Position numbers and translations under genes: made by a program
Notes under the pieces: model-generated
Seen by the model: the letters and a program-made list of their open reading frames with translations, nothing else
The model's database searches: none
What the model was told of the DNA's origin: nothing
Source: Barthelona sp. PAP020
Taxonomy: Eukaryota > Metamonada: BaSk clade
Assembly (NCBI GenBank): GCA_040182905.1
Contig: JARQWU010000045.1
Coordinates: 1-49,857 of the forward strand
Direction of reading: 5' to 3'
DNA length: 49,857 bases
Part shown: positions 28,889 to 40,000 of the stretch, piece after piece
Layout: each line of letters opens with the position of its first letter
Position numbering within the stretch: position 1 is the first letter of the stretch

Positions 28889-30732
28889 ATGAGTGAAAAA
28901 CGGAAATTACAAAGTATTTATAATATTTATATACATTCTAACTGTCACAGATGATATAGATCGAACATTACGAAAAGTTGATGAAAGAACTTCATTAATT
29001 GATTCATTATGGGAGAAATTAGATACAGCTGATTCTTCTATACAAGAAGAAAAAGTGCAAAATGAGATAAAAAAAGGTATTTCAATTCAATTCTTATCTT
29101 CTAACATTTTTAGAGACAAAAAAACTTCAAAAATTACGAGAAAACATAAAATTATGGATTTCACAGGGTGATTATCGTGATAAATCGACTTTAATGCAAG
29201 CCCGAAGATTAATTGAGGAAAGAATGGAACGATTTAAAGGTACAGAAAAAGAGCTAAAGACCAAAGCATATTCAAAAGAAGGATTGCAACAAGCTGCAAG
29301 AAAATCAAAAATTTCTGAACCCAAAGATCGATGTTTAGAATATTTACAGGAGATTAAAAGAGATTTGGAAGCCTTAATTGAAAATTCTGAAACAGAAATA
29401 GATGATTTGATGGCTTCTTTAAGTAAAACAAAGAAAAAGAGAATCCAACAACAGATCAGTGAATCTATCATTACCTTTGAGGGACATATTGAGTCACATC
29501 GTTTTCATTTACAAAAAATTGAAGAATTGTATCGTAGTGTGTTCAATGATCAATTAGACCCCGAGGAAGTCATTGAAATTGTTCAACCTCAACTCGAATA
29601 CTATGTTGATTTCTATAACACTGATGATTTTTTCATCGATACCAACTTTTATGATGATCTACAAGAAGGTTCCAAGCATTATGAAGTGAATGTATCACTT
29701 GGAAAAGATTCTGACTTTTCAGATGTTGAGTCTTTTGGCACGAGTGAAAAAATAACTTCAAATGAGGATAATACCACTGATGATAGTTATAGCGTTATTT
29801 CAAAGTCTAGCACTTTGAGTCACATGACAAATAGTACACAAAATATCACAAGAACGTCAGACACAACTTCCACAACATCAAGTAGAAATGTTGGTTTCAG
29901 ACTATTACCAGCCATTGTTCCCTCTCCTTCATCTCGTGGTGAATCAAAAAGTCTGGCAGCTATTTTAAGAAATGCAAATCCTGAACTAAAAGAAGACAGA
30001 AAACCTCCCATTGCACCACCCCCTGCCATTACACTTCCTTCAACTCAATCATCGAATGATAAAGAAAATTTGAAAGAAATGACTGGCGATGTTGACACCA
30101 TTGTTATTGATGACAGTATTCATAAAGATGAAACTCTGAAATCAGCTCAGGCAACACCATCTACTAAGGAACCTTTGTCTTTGCAATCATTTCCTCATGG
30201 TGGTTCTGTGTCGTCTTCATCTCTCTGTCAACCAGAATCAAATGTAAAAAAAGAATTATTTCACAAGGAACAATTTAGAAAGGATCCTATTCGCTATTTA
30301 AAAACAAGAATTGATTCTACTTTGAATGAGAGTGCCACAATTTTTGAGCATTTGCATTATATGAAATATGTTCCTCAAAATCCTTGGCCAACACCTTCAT
30401 ACTATCCTCAAATACCGTCTTCTAAGGTTCTTTATCCAAATGGTATGATATTGGGAAAGTTTTCTCCTGAGTTGTTATTTTACATCAGTTTTTTTGAATC
30501 GACACATCTACAACATATGGCTAATAACCGATTGAAAAAGAATCATTGGAGATATCATACTGAAGAAAATGCTTGGTTTTTAAGAGACAGTAATCCAGAG
30601 ACAACTAATACTTATGAAAAAGGGGATTACTTAGTCGTGAATCCTGAGGGAGAAGAATTTTTAAGGCCTCAAAAGATTCATGATTTTACATTTGATTATG
30701 AATTCTTAGAAGGGAAGGGTAAATATGTTTGA
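28889..30732 (+). CDS. CNOT3: CCR4-NOT complex subunit 3 (CNOT3 / NOT3-NOT5), three exons
   Basis: Scaffold subunit of the mRNA deadenylase complex. Exons are 28889..28913, 28951..29076 and 29114..30732, joined across two 37-nt introns to give 589 aa. The splices restore the family N-terminus: MSEKRKLQNDIDRTLRKVDE, then NEIKKETKKLQKLRENIKLW, then GDYRDKSTLMQARRLIEERM and TKAYSKEGL. The N-terminal domain (about 1-235) is helical coiled coil. The middle is Ser/Thr-rich linker. The C-terminal NOT box (about 460-589) has PNPWP-like QNPWPTPSYYPQ, ELLFYISFFESTHLQHMA, NHWRYHTEENAWFLR and the closing FTFDYEFLE. Both introns lie in the first 230 bp. Unspliced reading gives two false ORFs. Confidence 0.93.
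28914..28950 (+). other. CNOT3 intron 1, 37 nt
   Basis: Donor GTATTT, end TTCTAACTGTCACAG. Phase 1 (A|AT = Asn). The splice rebuilds KLQNDIDR of the CNOT3 N-terminus. Confidence 0.9.
29077..29113 (+). other. CNOT3 intron 2, 37 nt
   Basis: Donor GTATTT, end TTCTAACATTTTTAG. Phase 1 (G|AG = Glu). The splice returns the frame to KKLQKLRENIKLW; without it the frame would break. Confidence 0.88.
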
Positions 30733-30962
30733 TTTTTTGATTTTTTTACAAAAATTGGAAATTTGATACATTTACAAAAGAAATCTTCAAAGTTCAATTC
30801 AACAAAATGCTGCATGTTTCAAACATTATATAAATATTTAACAGAAATTTGAAAAGCCAATTTTGAAAAGAAAAGAAAAGATGAACAAGGAATGAATTGG
30901 TAAAAATCGTTTCTTTGGTCAATCATTCGAAGTTCTTTTTTTAATTCAATTTGTCTTTTGTT

Positions 30963-33173
30963 ATGATTGAAGTATCAAGCGACTTGGGTACAAACGAGCT
31001 GATTCAAACAAACGAAAAAGAATTTGTCACTAAGTTTATTTTGAATTGGAAATCAAATGGTAGAAAAGAGACAAATATTTTGGAATCATTCACAGAATGT
31101 AAAAAATCTTTGAGACTTACGAAAATCCCTTCATCAACATTGCATATTCTTGATCATTACTTTTCGAGTGGTGCATTTGCATGTTTGAGTACTGCTGAAA
31201 GATGTGGAATCATGGTTATGGTTAAAATTTTTCATAAAAACCCCAATGAAAATGAACTTCTCAATGAATGTCTACCGATGGCACTGAATCATCCATTTAT
31301 CCGACAAATTCATGGTGTGACAGAAATTGGTCATAAAACTGGTATTGTGATGGAATTTTGTGATTCAGTTTTGGAACAGGAAATTGCAAATCTTACAGTG
31401 ATTGAAAAACTCACAATATTGATGCAAGTGGCTTCTGTTCTTGACTATTGTCATGAATGTGGTATCATGCATGGTGATTTAAAACCCAACAATGTTCTCT
31501 TAAGAAAGGTAAATGGAAAGTTTATTCCTGCTTTAAGTGATTTTGGAATGGTTAAAGATGCCAATAGCATGTCAATGGTTTCAACAGTTGGTGCCATTTG
31601 TTATGTTCCACCTGAAATTTTAATTAATGATTGTACAGATGATGTTAATCGCAAAGCTGTTGATGTTTGGGGTTTTGCTGTGATGATGATTTATGTGATG
31701 ACAGGCGTTCGTCCTTTTGATGGAGTTCATAACCTCAAAATTTATATGGATTTGTTAAAGGGGAAACTCCCCTATTCTGATGAAATAGTTGATTCTATTC
31801 CTGGTTTTGGCATTGTAAAGTTGTGTTTGGAGAAAGATCCAAATCAACGTCCCTCTTTTGAAATGATTGTTGATTATTTGAGGAGAATCATCAATGTTGT
31901 GGCTGTTGAAACGACGGATGTTTTGAAACCAGTAACTATTGATCCCAACGACCCAAATATAAAACATGAAATGAGTGATATTGACATCCCAAATGAATTT
32001 TCATCTTGTAACATTCCACTTAAAATGTATAATGCTGCGGTGAAGGGAAACATTTTGGTTGTTAAGCAGTGTATTAAGTTTGGAGTTGACGTGAACAAAC
32101 AAATAAAAGGAAAATCCTCCCTGTTGGTTGCTGCTGCCCATGGACATGTAGACGTGGTAGAACTGTTATTGGATTTTGGTGCTGACATTGATCTGTGCTC
32201 AGATGGTTGTTCTCCTTTGTTTGTCAGTTGTCAACACGGACGTTTCGATGTTGTTACAATGTTGTTGGAACATGATGCTGATATTGATTTGTCCAATAAC
32301 AATAAAACTTCACCTTTGTTCATGAGTTGTCAAAATTGTCATCGTGATATCGCTGAAACGCTCCTGAAATCTGGAGCTGATGTCAATTTGTGCACGTATA
32401 ATGGTGTTTCTCCATTGCTAATTAGTTGTCAAAAAGGTTTTTTTGATATTGTTAAAATGTTGTTGTCATTTGGAGCCGATGTTAATGTTCGCTCAGAAAA
32501 TGAAAGTTTTCCATTATTGATCAGTTGTGTGAATGGTGATTATAATATTGTTGAAATTCTTTTGAAGCATGGAGCTGATGTTAATCTTTGTGGCAATAAA
32601 GGTGTGTCTTCATTGTGTATTAGTTGTCAACAAAACCATTTTGATATTACTAAGCTTCTATTGGAACATGAGGCTAATGTTGACTTATGTATGAATGATG
32701 GTAGTTCTCCCTTGTTCCTCAGTTGTTTAAAAGGTCATCATCATATTGCTGAGATGCTTTTGGATTTTGGTGCTGATATTAATCTGTGTACAAACACTGG
32801 AACTTCTCCATTGCTTATCAGTTGTAATCAAGGACATGTTGATAGTGTTAAAATTCTGTTGGATCATGGTGTTGATGTTAATTTATGTAATGATTTTGGA
32901 TGTTCTCCATTGTTGGTTAGTTGTTTGAAGGGTTGTTCTGATATCGTCGAGATACTTGTTGAACATGGTGCGTATGTTAATTTATGTGATCAAAGTGGAG
33001 GTTCTCCATTGTTCGTTAGTTGTCAAAAAAATCATCTTGAGATTGTTAAAATGCTTTTAGATAATGGTGCTGATGTTCATCTGAAATTCGAAGACAATTA
33101 TTACCCTATTGATATTGCTGAAGCTTTTGGTTTTTTGGAAATTGTTGAACTTTTGAGACCTCATTATCGTTGA
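30963..33173 (+). CDS. Kinase-like protein with 12 ankyrin repeats (736 aa)
   Basis: The start is ATG 30963 (MIEVSSDLGTNELIQ). Residues about 60-302 are a kinase fold related to that of the gene at 19950-24560. The glycine loop is degenerate (SSGAFACLS), the ATP-binding Lys is probably kept (MVKIF), the catalytic loop reads HGDLKPNN instead of HRDLKPxN, and DFG and PPE are present. It may be a weak or atypical kinase. From about residue 354 there are 12 ankyrin repeats with the same Cys pattern (SPLLISCxxGHxDxVxMLLxxGADVNLC), ending in a Cys-free capping repeat (YPIDIAEAFGFLEIVELL). Diverged repeat copy D follows about 206 bp after the stop, as copy A follows the larger paralogue. Family membership is clear; function is unknown. 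Confidence 0.9.
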   Translation: MIEVSSDLGTNELIQTNEKEFVTKFILNWKSNGRKETNILESFTECKKSLRLTKIPSSTLHILDHYFSSGAFACLSTAERCGIMVMVKIFHKNPNENELLNECLPMALNHPFIRQIHGVTEIGHKTGIVMEFCDSVLEQEIANLTVIEKLTILMQVASVLDYCHECGIMHGDLKPNNVLLRKVNGKFIPALSDFGMVKDANSMSMVSTVGAICYVPPEILINDCTDDVNRKAVDVWGFAVMMIYVMTGVRPFDGVHNLKIYMDLLKGKLPYSDEIVDSIPGFGIVKLCLEKDPNQRPSFEMIVDYLRRIINVVAVETTDVLKPVTIDPNDPNIKHEMSDIDIPNEFSSCNIPLKMYNAAVKGNILVVKQCIKFGVDVNKQIKGKSSLLVAAAHGHVDVVELLLDFGADIDLCSDGCSPLFVSCQHGRFDVVTMLLEHDADIDLSNNNKTSPLFMSCQNCHRDIAETLLKSGADVNLCTYNGVSPLLISCQKGFFDIVKMLLSFGADVNVRSENESFPLLISCVNGDYNIVEILLKHGADVNLCGNKGVSSLCISCQQNHFDITKLLLEHEANVDLCMNDGSSPLFLSCLKGHHHIAEMLLDFGADINLCTNTGTSPLLISCNQGHVDSVKILLDHGVDVNLCNDFGCSPLLVSCLKGCSDIVEILVEHGAYVNLCDQSGGSPLFVSCQKNHLEIVKMLLDNGADVHLKFEDNYYPIDIAEAFGFLEIVELLRPHYR

Positions 33174-34068
33174 TCTTTCCCTTATCCATTTATGGTTTGT
33201 ATGGCATTCTTTCTGTTTTTTTGCAGGATATATTGTGCTCTCAATGTTCAGAAGCATTGAAAATTATCTTATCATACTTGAATTCAAAATTAATTTTTGT
33301 TTTAATATCGTGAAAATGGCTTTGTTTGTAAAATCTAATCCATCTTTTATTTGTTTTACTTACTTTTATTTGTTGTTTGTTATTTCCAACCTGAAACACG
33401 TGTGAAAGAAAGAATATGAAAGAATAATGCTTGCTCTTTTCAGTTTTTTGCAGGTTCGATTGATATATTGAGACTTTGAATGTTCCCAAAGAAAAGGTTC
33501 AAACCTCAAATATTTTGTTTGTGCCAATATTCAAAATATAACAATTGGAAAGTATTTCCCAAATTTTCAAACTTGCGAATTTAGATTAAATTTTAGGTGT
33601 AATTTTCCTTTTTTCATCAAATAATGGAAAAGTAACCTCATCTTCATTTCAAGAAAAGATACATTTCACCTTTTATATAAATTCAGGGCTCTTTCTTTTG
33701 AAATTATAATCAGCAAATAAAGTAATAGCTTAATTCAATGAAAAATGTGTGAAAACTTAAAAATGTGATTATTTTGCCAAACAAACATCTTGTTTAGCGA
33801 TAAAACATGTCAATTAGAATTTATTTTTTTCAGATACTTCCAAAAAAAAAGAGGTGTAGAAGTTGTTTTATCTTCGCAATTAAACGAGGGAATTTTGGGA
33901 CAATTTTCCACTTACATCCTTTGAATTTTTGAATAGAAAGTGGGATATCAAAATTTGGTAAACAAATTAAACAGTAAAAATTTGAATTTGTCATTCATCA
34001 ACACCCCTTTCATTGAAAAAAAAAATTAAAAACAAAATCAAAATTTTCTAACATTTTATAAACTCATT
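33174..34068. other. Intergenic region with repeat copy D
   Basis: About 900 bp between the convergent stops of the kinase-ankyrin gene and GCN1. It contains copy D (33380-33590). A TTTTTTGCAGG segment near 33220 recurs near 33445, hinting at a small internal duplication. Otherwise AT-rich, with no supported gene. Confidence 0.6.
33380..33590 (+). repeat. Dispersed repeat, copy D (strongly diverged)
   Basis: Colinear with copy A read on the minus strand. Shared landmarks in order are TTATTTCCAA, AAGAATA-TG, GG(C/T)(C/T)CGATTGAT-T-TTGA, then an A/T-rich segment ending in AATTTTCAAACTTG-like sequence. Identity is lower than for A-B and was judged by eye. Confidence 0.55.
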
Positions 34069-37000
34069 TTAAACAAAATTCAATGGGGAAAATTCAGAGA
34101 TTGTCAAAGGTTCAATTTCTAAAGTTTCCAAAGTTCTGCTGTGATAGCTCTCAATTTGATTCTTTAAAACACTATCTAAATAACCGTCTGTTGAATTTAA
34201 TGCAACTTTTAGTCCATCACTATCTTCGTCCACTCTAAACAGCTTATAAAGCACAACATTAGCGATATATCTTTGATCTGCTTTTAAATGTCTTAAAGAA
34301 GTGAAAATAATTTGAGTAAACAACGGTAATAATGTGTCATCAATAATATCATGTGAATTGTCTTGTGATTGTTTATCTAAAATGGTACGAATTGCAATAA
34401 AAGCAGTTTCTCTAACATAAGTATGATCAGAAACAATCATATTAACTGCTTGAATTAACAAATTGCTCTGTAAAATGAATAATTCTTTTTTAACTATTTC
34501 ATTAGCACAAATATTTGGTATTGCTCTTAACCAACCAATTTGAATGTCTGGATTGGTTAAATTCTTTAAACCTTTCAAAGCATTATTGATAACGATTTTA
34601 AGCAAATCAGCTTTGATTTGCTCGTTAACACACACACAATTAATTAAAGAAATATATCCAAGATTCATCGATTCTTTATAATTTTCAATAATTTCCTCAA
34701 ACCAATCATTTATTGAATCTTCATCATCAAAATAGTTTATAACAATACCACCAATTTTAGCAATAACTGATCTAATTTCAGCATTATCAGAAACAATTTC
34801 TGAATCAACTATATTCCATAATACATTGATTAAACTATCCTCAATATCAATATCTAAAGTTTGTAATTCAATCAATAATAATCGAACACAATTATATATG
34901 CTAAAACGTACATCTTTTGAAATAGGATCTGAAAATGATGAATATAATGAAGGTATTTTGAAATCATTTTCAATTATTAATTGTCCATAACCAGCATAAC
35001 AGAGAATTTGTGCTAGAATCGTATTTGGCTTGCGAATATATGGTACAGCAATAATCAATATCTGACATGATAAATCTCGTACAGAACGATCTTCAAATAA
35101 TAATAATTTTGGCAACAACGTATTTAATGCTGAAACAAACGCTTTCAATTCTTTAATACTATCTTGTAATATTATTTTAACTGTTTCTAAGTATTCATTG
35201 ATAACAGCTAATTCTAATCGTTGAGGATTACTCAAAATACGAATCAATGGAGCAATACAACCTTTTAAAATGTTTGTACGATCAGGAACATTCTTAATAT
35301 CTGAAGACAAAATTAAATAACGGATTCCTCTGGCAATGGTTGTTTGATATGCACTGATAGCTTCAATAAAAGGTTTAAATAAGATTTCACTCAATTCTTT
35401 CATTGCAACACCATATTTAAATCCTTCAACGTATAAACCTTCAGCAGTACTCCATAATTGTAAACTTTGAATAGTACTGATAATTTCATCCAAATGTTCA
35501 ATAGAAGCCTTAGGAATCAATTGATTGATACGCTTAAAAATCTCACCAATAGCTATGCTTAAAGGTTCACAATCTGTTTTTAATAACATTAATAAGTTAC
35601 TAATATAATCACCGAATAATTTTGCCTCAAATTCAACAATTCCACGGCCTTTTTCAATGATGAGATCAAAAAAGTCTATCAAAACATAACAAAACGCCAA
35701 TTGGATTGTCAATGAAGGAGAATGTATCTGTTTTTTCATTGCTATGGTAATTGTAGTCAAATCAGTCTTGGAAACTTCAAACAAAATAAAACTCAAGTTC
35801 TTTAAAATGGCTTGACCTGTTTCATTAATCACCAACAAAGTTGTTGTGCTATTAGATTCTTCAGGAATTGAAGCTTCAATTAATCTGCCAACAATTTTAT
35901 GTAATTGTTGTCTGATACCAATTGGTGCAACAGTACTCAACAAAGCTAAAGTCATAGAAGAGCTTATTGTTACTGAAGATAAGAATTGAGGAACCAATTG
36001 TTTTGATAAAGAAGGATTCTCTCCAAGAATTACTGTCAATGAATCTGTTGCGTATTGACTCAATTCTGCTATCGAAACTGTATTCAATAAACGAGATAAA
36101 GTTGGAGCAATAATTAAATATCCACCGTTTAAATTCAACGTAGAAAACGCAATACCGGCTGAAACTCGTGTTTCCAAGGAAGGATCAATCATTAATTCAT
36201 ATAAATTATCACATATTTCTTCTCCTTTCAATTCTAAAATCTCTTTAGATTGCTTTGATATCAATGAATTAAGCATTTCAGCAAAAATAACATTTTTAAC
36301 TTCTTTTTTCAATGAAAACAACATACTTAAAGATTTTTCTTTTTGATTTGTCCCTAAAGCAGTCAAAGCTCTTAATATACATTCAGATATACAAGTAACA
36401 TCAACTCTAGCTTTCAAATATGATGACACATCATTTAATTCATCATGATGATTCCAACGTTCTCCTAAAGTCCTGCCATAAAATCTTAAAATATATTCTA
36501 ATGATTGACTAATAGTTAAAGGAGTATTAGCTATTACTGATTTCCATATCATTGTGGCAGAAGAAGCGATATTATTGATAACATCGTTTCTTCCCATAAA
36601 TAACATGGCAATTAACTCATCATAGTAATCAGGAATCAATTCTTTCATTGACTTGGTGCTTGATTTCACAATTTCTTGTAACTTTGTATGTTTCATAGAA
36701 CTACTCATAGAATCCATTTCCTTATCTAAAATTTTCAATTCATCATGTTGTTTCAGTTGTAAAATGAAATTGATGAAATAGTTCAATATGTCAAAACTAT
36801 GTTGACGGACTGTATCATGATCATCAATCATTCCTACACGTAATAATGAATGTACAATATGTTTTCTATAAACAAGTCCAAATCGTTCGATTATATTGTT
36901 AGCAACAAGAATACTGGCTTTACGAATCTCGATATCTGATCTTGATAACACAGTTAAAGTTAAGTCAAATGTTTTACTGGCATATGAAGAATATTTCTGC

Positions 37001-40000
37001 TGTAATGCATCAGGTAAATAAGTCAATAATAATAAGTATCCTAAAACAACATTATTTGCTTGACTTTTCAAACTGACAACAATCTTAGGCCACAACATTT
37101 GTAATTCATCAAGTCCTTGACTAGCAATAATTTGACTCAATGCTTGAGCAGATCCAATACGTTCAGAAGGATTAGTACTTACCAAACCTTCATATAATCC
37201 ATCAATAATTAAAGTATCACATTTTGTTTTAAATCTCTTGACCAATTGTCCTAATGCAATACTGCTGGTTTCTCTTACACTTGGCACACTATTTTGAACA
37301 GTATTATATAATTTAATTAAGATTTGGTCAATATAAGGATCTAAATCTTTGTGTTCCGAAATATTAATAATTGATCCAATAATAGTACAACTCATGCGTT
37401 TGTTAGTTGTATTAACATCACCTAAACCCGAATTTAAAACTGGTATAAGTAAGGATAATGAAGCACCATCAATTGAAGTTGAAAAACTAAGATGTAATAT
37501 TGTTTCTAAAGTAGAGAACAAATATTTTGCTGGTCTAACCAAAGCATTTATCAATTTAGGTGCACTTTCTTTGATTTCAGTACAAGTAAAAGCTTCAGAA
37601 ACTGATAATAATGTCTTTGAAGCAGTATCACTTACAGAACTATTTGTATCTCTCACACAATCAACTAAATCAGGCATGATTTCAGGTAAGATTTTATTCA
37701 TTACCTTAGCATTACTCAAAGTCATATTAGCTAACATGTTTAAACAAGATATACGTACTCTACTACTCTTTTCTTTTCTACTAATGGCATTTTTAATAAT
37801 AGGCAAGATAGATTTGATACCACTTGGTCTTAATCCAGTAATTAAACGACTAGAAATGCTTAAAATTATTTGTGACATTCTATTATTACTGCAACTCATT
37901 AGTTCAATAATAGCAGGTAATAATTGAACTAAATAAGGTTCAAACAAACGATTAAAACAATAACTTAAAGATTCAGTCAAAGTTAAGAAAATCAAGTGTT
38001 TATTTTCATCTTTATTTAATTTTCTTTTGGGTTCTTGACCATTTTCTTGAACATTTTCTTGAACATTTTCTTGATTGATTGGTTCAAAAATTAAATCTTT
38101 CAATTGATCAATTATATTCAATTGTTTTAATGAAAATGGTCCAATTGCTTTTAAAATACCACTAATAATATAAGAATAACCTCTTTTGTGTAAATCTTCT
38201 TTTAATTCTAATAAATCATTAAAACATTGTTTCCAATTATCTTGTTGTTTAATTTCAACTAATAATCTACCTAAATCTAACCCTAATTGTCTTTGAATTT
38301 CAATTGAATCATGTAAAATAATATTAATCAAAAATATTTGAATTATAGCCCTAATATCTTTTTCACTATGCATATTAATAACTAATTCAGTTAAATTTCT
38401 GATGAAAAATACAATTCCTTGATCCATAATAATTAATTGACGTTGATATTCATTGATTAAAGATTTTTGATGTTGTTTAGGCAAATCAGAATGTAAAGTT
38501 TCATAATCAATAACATTAACCAATTCAATTCTTTCTTGTAATAAATCTTCAAAACTATTTCTGAATGATAAATATATTTCTTGATCATTTTCAGCAAATT
38601 TCAACATTTTTGCTGTCAATTCAGAACAACATAAAACTACTTCACCACTCATATCTTGTAAAAATGTGGGTTCACTTAACCATTCTTCAATAATAGTTTT
38701 ATTAATTGTTTCATCAATTATTTCAATTAAAATTTTAATTAAAATTTGACGATATTCTTTTAAATTATCTTTAAAAGTATTTCTTAATATTGTTTGATTA
38801 TGTATAGTAATCCAATTTTGTTTATTATCAAATATTTCATTTAATATAGCAAAATAATGACATATTACTAAAATAAAAACATTATCTAAATTCTCATCAT
38901 CTTTTTTCAAAAAATAATTTTTGAAAAATCTTGGTAAACTATTGATAAAAACTTCAGCATCATAATATTGTTTGCTGAAATCTAATATAAACATCAATCC
39001 TTGACTAGTATATTCTTCTTTTCCAAAATTATATTGTTGATAAGGATTTATAACTCTTTCATTTAATAAAGTCTTTTCATTTTCCTTAATGTTTAATAAA
39101 CTGATTCTTTTAGATAATTCTACATTTTCTTCTTGATAACCAAACACCTTTAAAATCAAATAATATTCTTCTTCTTTAATTCCTTTGGGTAAATAACCAT
39201 TTTCTAATGATACCATTAAACAATCAATCATTACCAATTTAGTTTGATCATTTGCTTTCATAAAAACATCAATTCCCAAATTTTCAAAAATTTCAAAATA
39301 ATTCCATTGTTTGAAAGTCAATAAATACATTGAAATATGTTCTATTTGAGAAGGATAACAATTTTTCAATATTTTAAAAATTAATTCATTAAACCATAAT
39401 TTTAACTGTTTATTCATGTTTAAAATAATAATTACATCTTGTTTACTTAATTGTTCCAATAATTGTCGAACAAAATAATCAAATATATGTCCATAAGTAT
39501 CAATATTTTCAATAATTATAGGAATTAAAAAAATAAATTGATGATACGTTAAATCACGATTTAAATCAACAAATTCAGTTAATTTGTCTTTATTATCAAC
39601 ACCACCAAACCAAATCTCTTTAGAAACATTCTTAAAATCAATTCTATCAAATAACACATCTAAACTATTCTCCAAAATATTCAAAAGTTTTGTAATCTTC
39701 CCAAACTTTAAAAATTTGAAAAATTTGAAAAACTTTTGACAGTATAATCCATATATAACATCATCAAATTGATTAATAAAGCAATGTATTAAATTGAGAA
39801 TTATTTCAAAATTGTTTAATTGTTGATTGAATTCTTTTCTTATTAAAGTTTCTTCTGAAAGAATTTTATCAAATTCAACTAATTTTTCATATTCAACCGC
39901 AACTAACATATCTCTTTGAGTTTTAGAAGCTTTTAATTTCTCATCTTGGAAATTTAAAATACTAGCTCTTTCTAATGCTTTACCATGTTTTTTACTTATA

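Noticed and set aside
29194-30732. Independent 512-aa gene and a separate 92-aa ORF at 28893
   Set aside because: Together they form CNOT3. Two 37-nt introns join them and rebuild the known N-terminal domain.
33440-33470. Box B-like GGTTCGATT in repeat copy D suggesting a tRNA-derived SINE
   Set aside because: No box A at proper distance, and the other copies read GGCCCGATT. No tRNA-like fold.
37349-37927. 192-aa plus-strand ORF within GCN1
   Set aside because: Antisense shadow of the conserved HEAT region of GCN1; no family match of its own.
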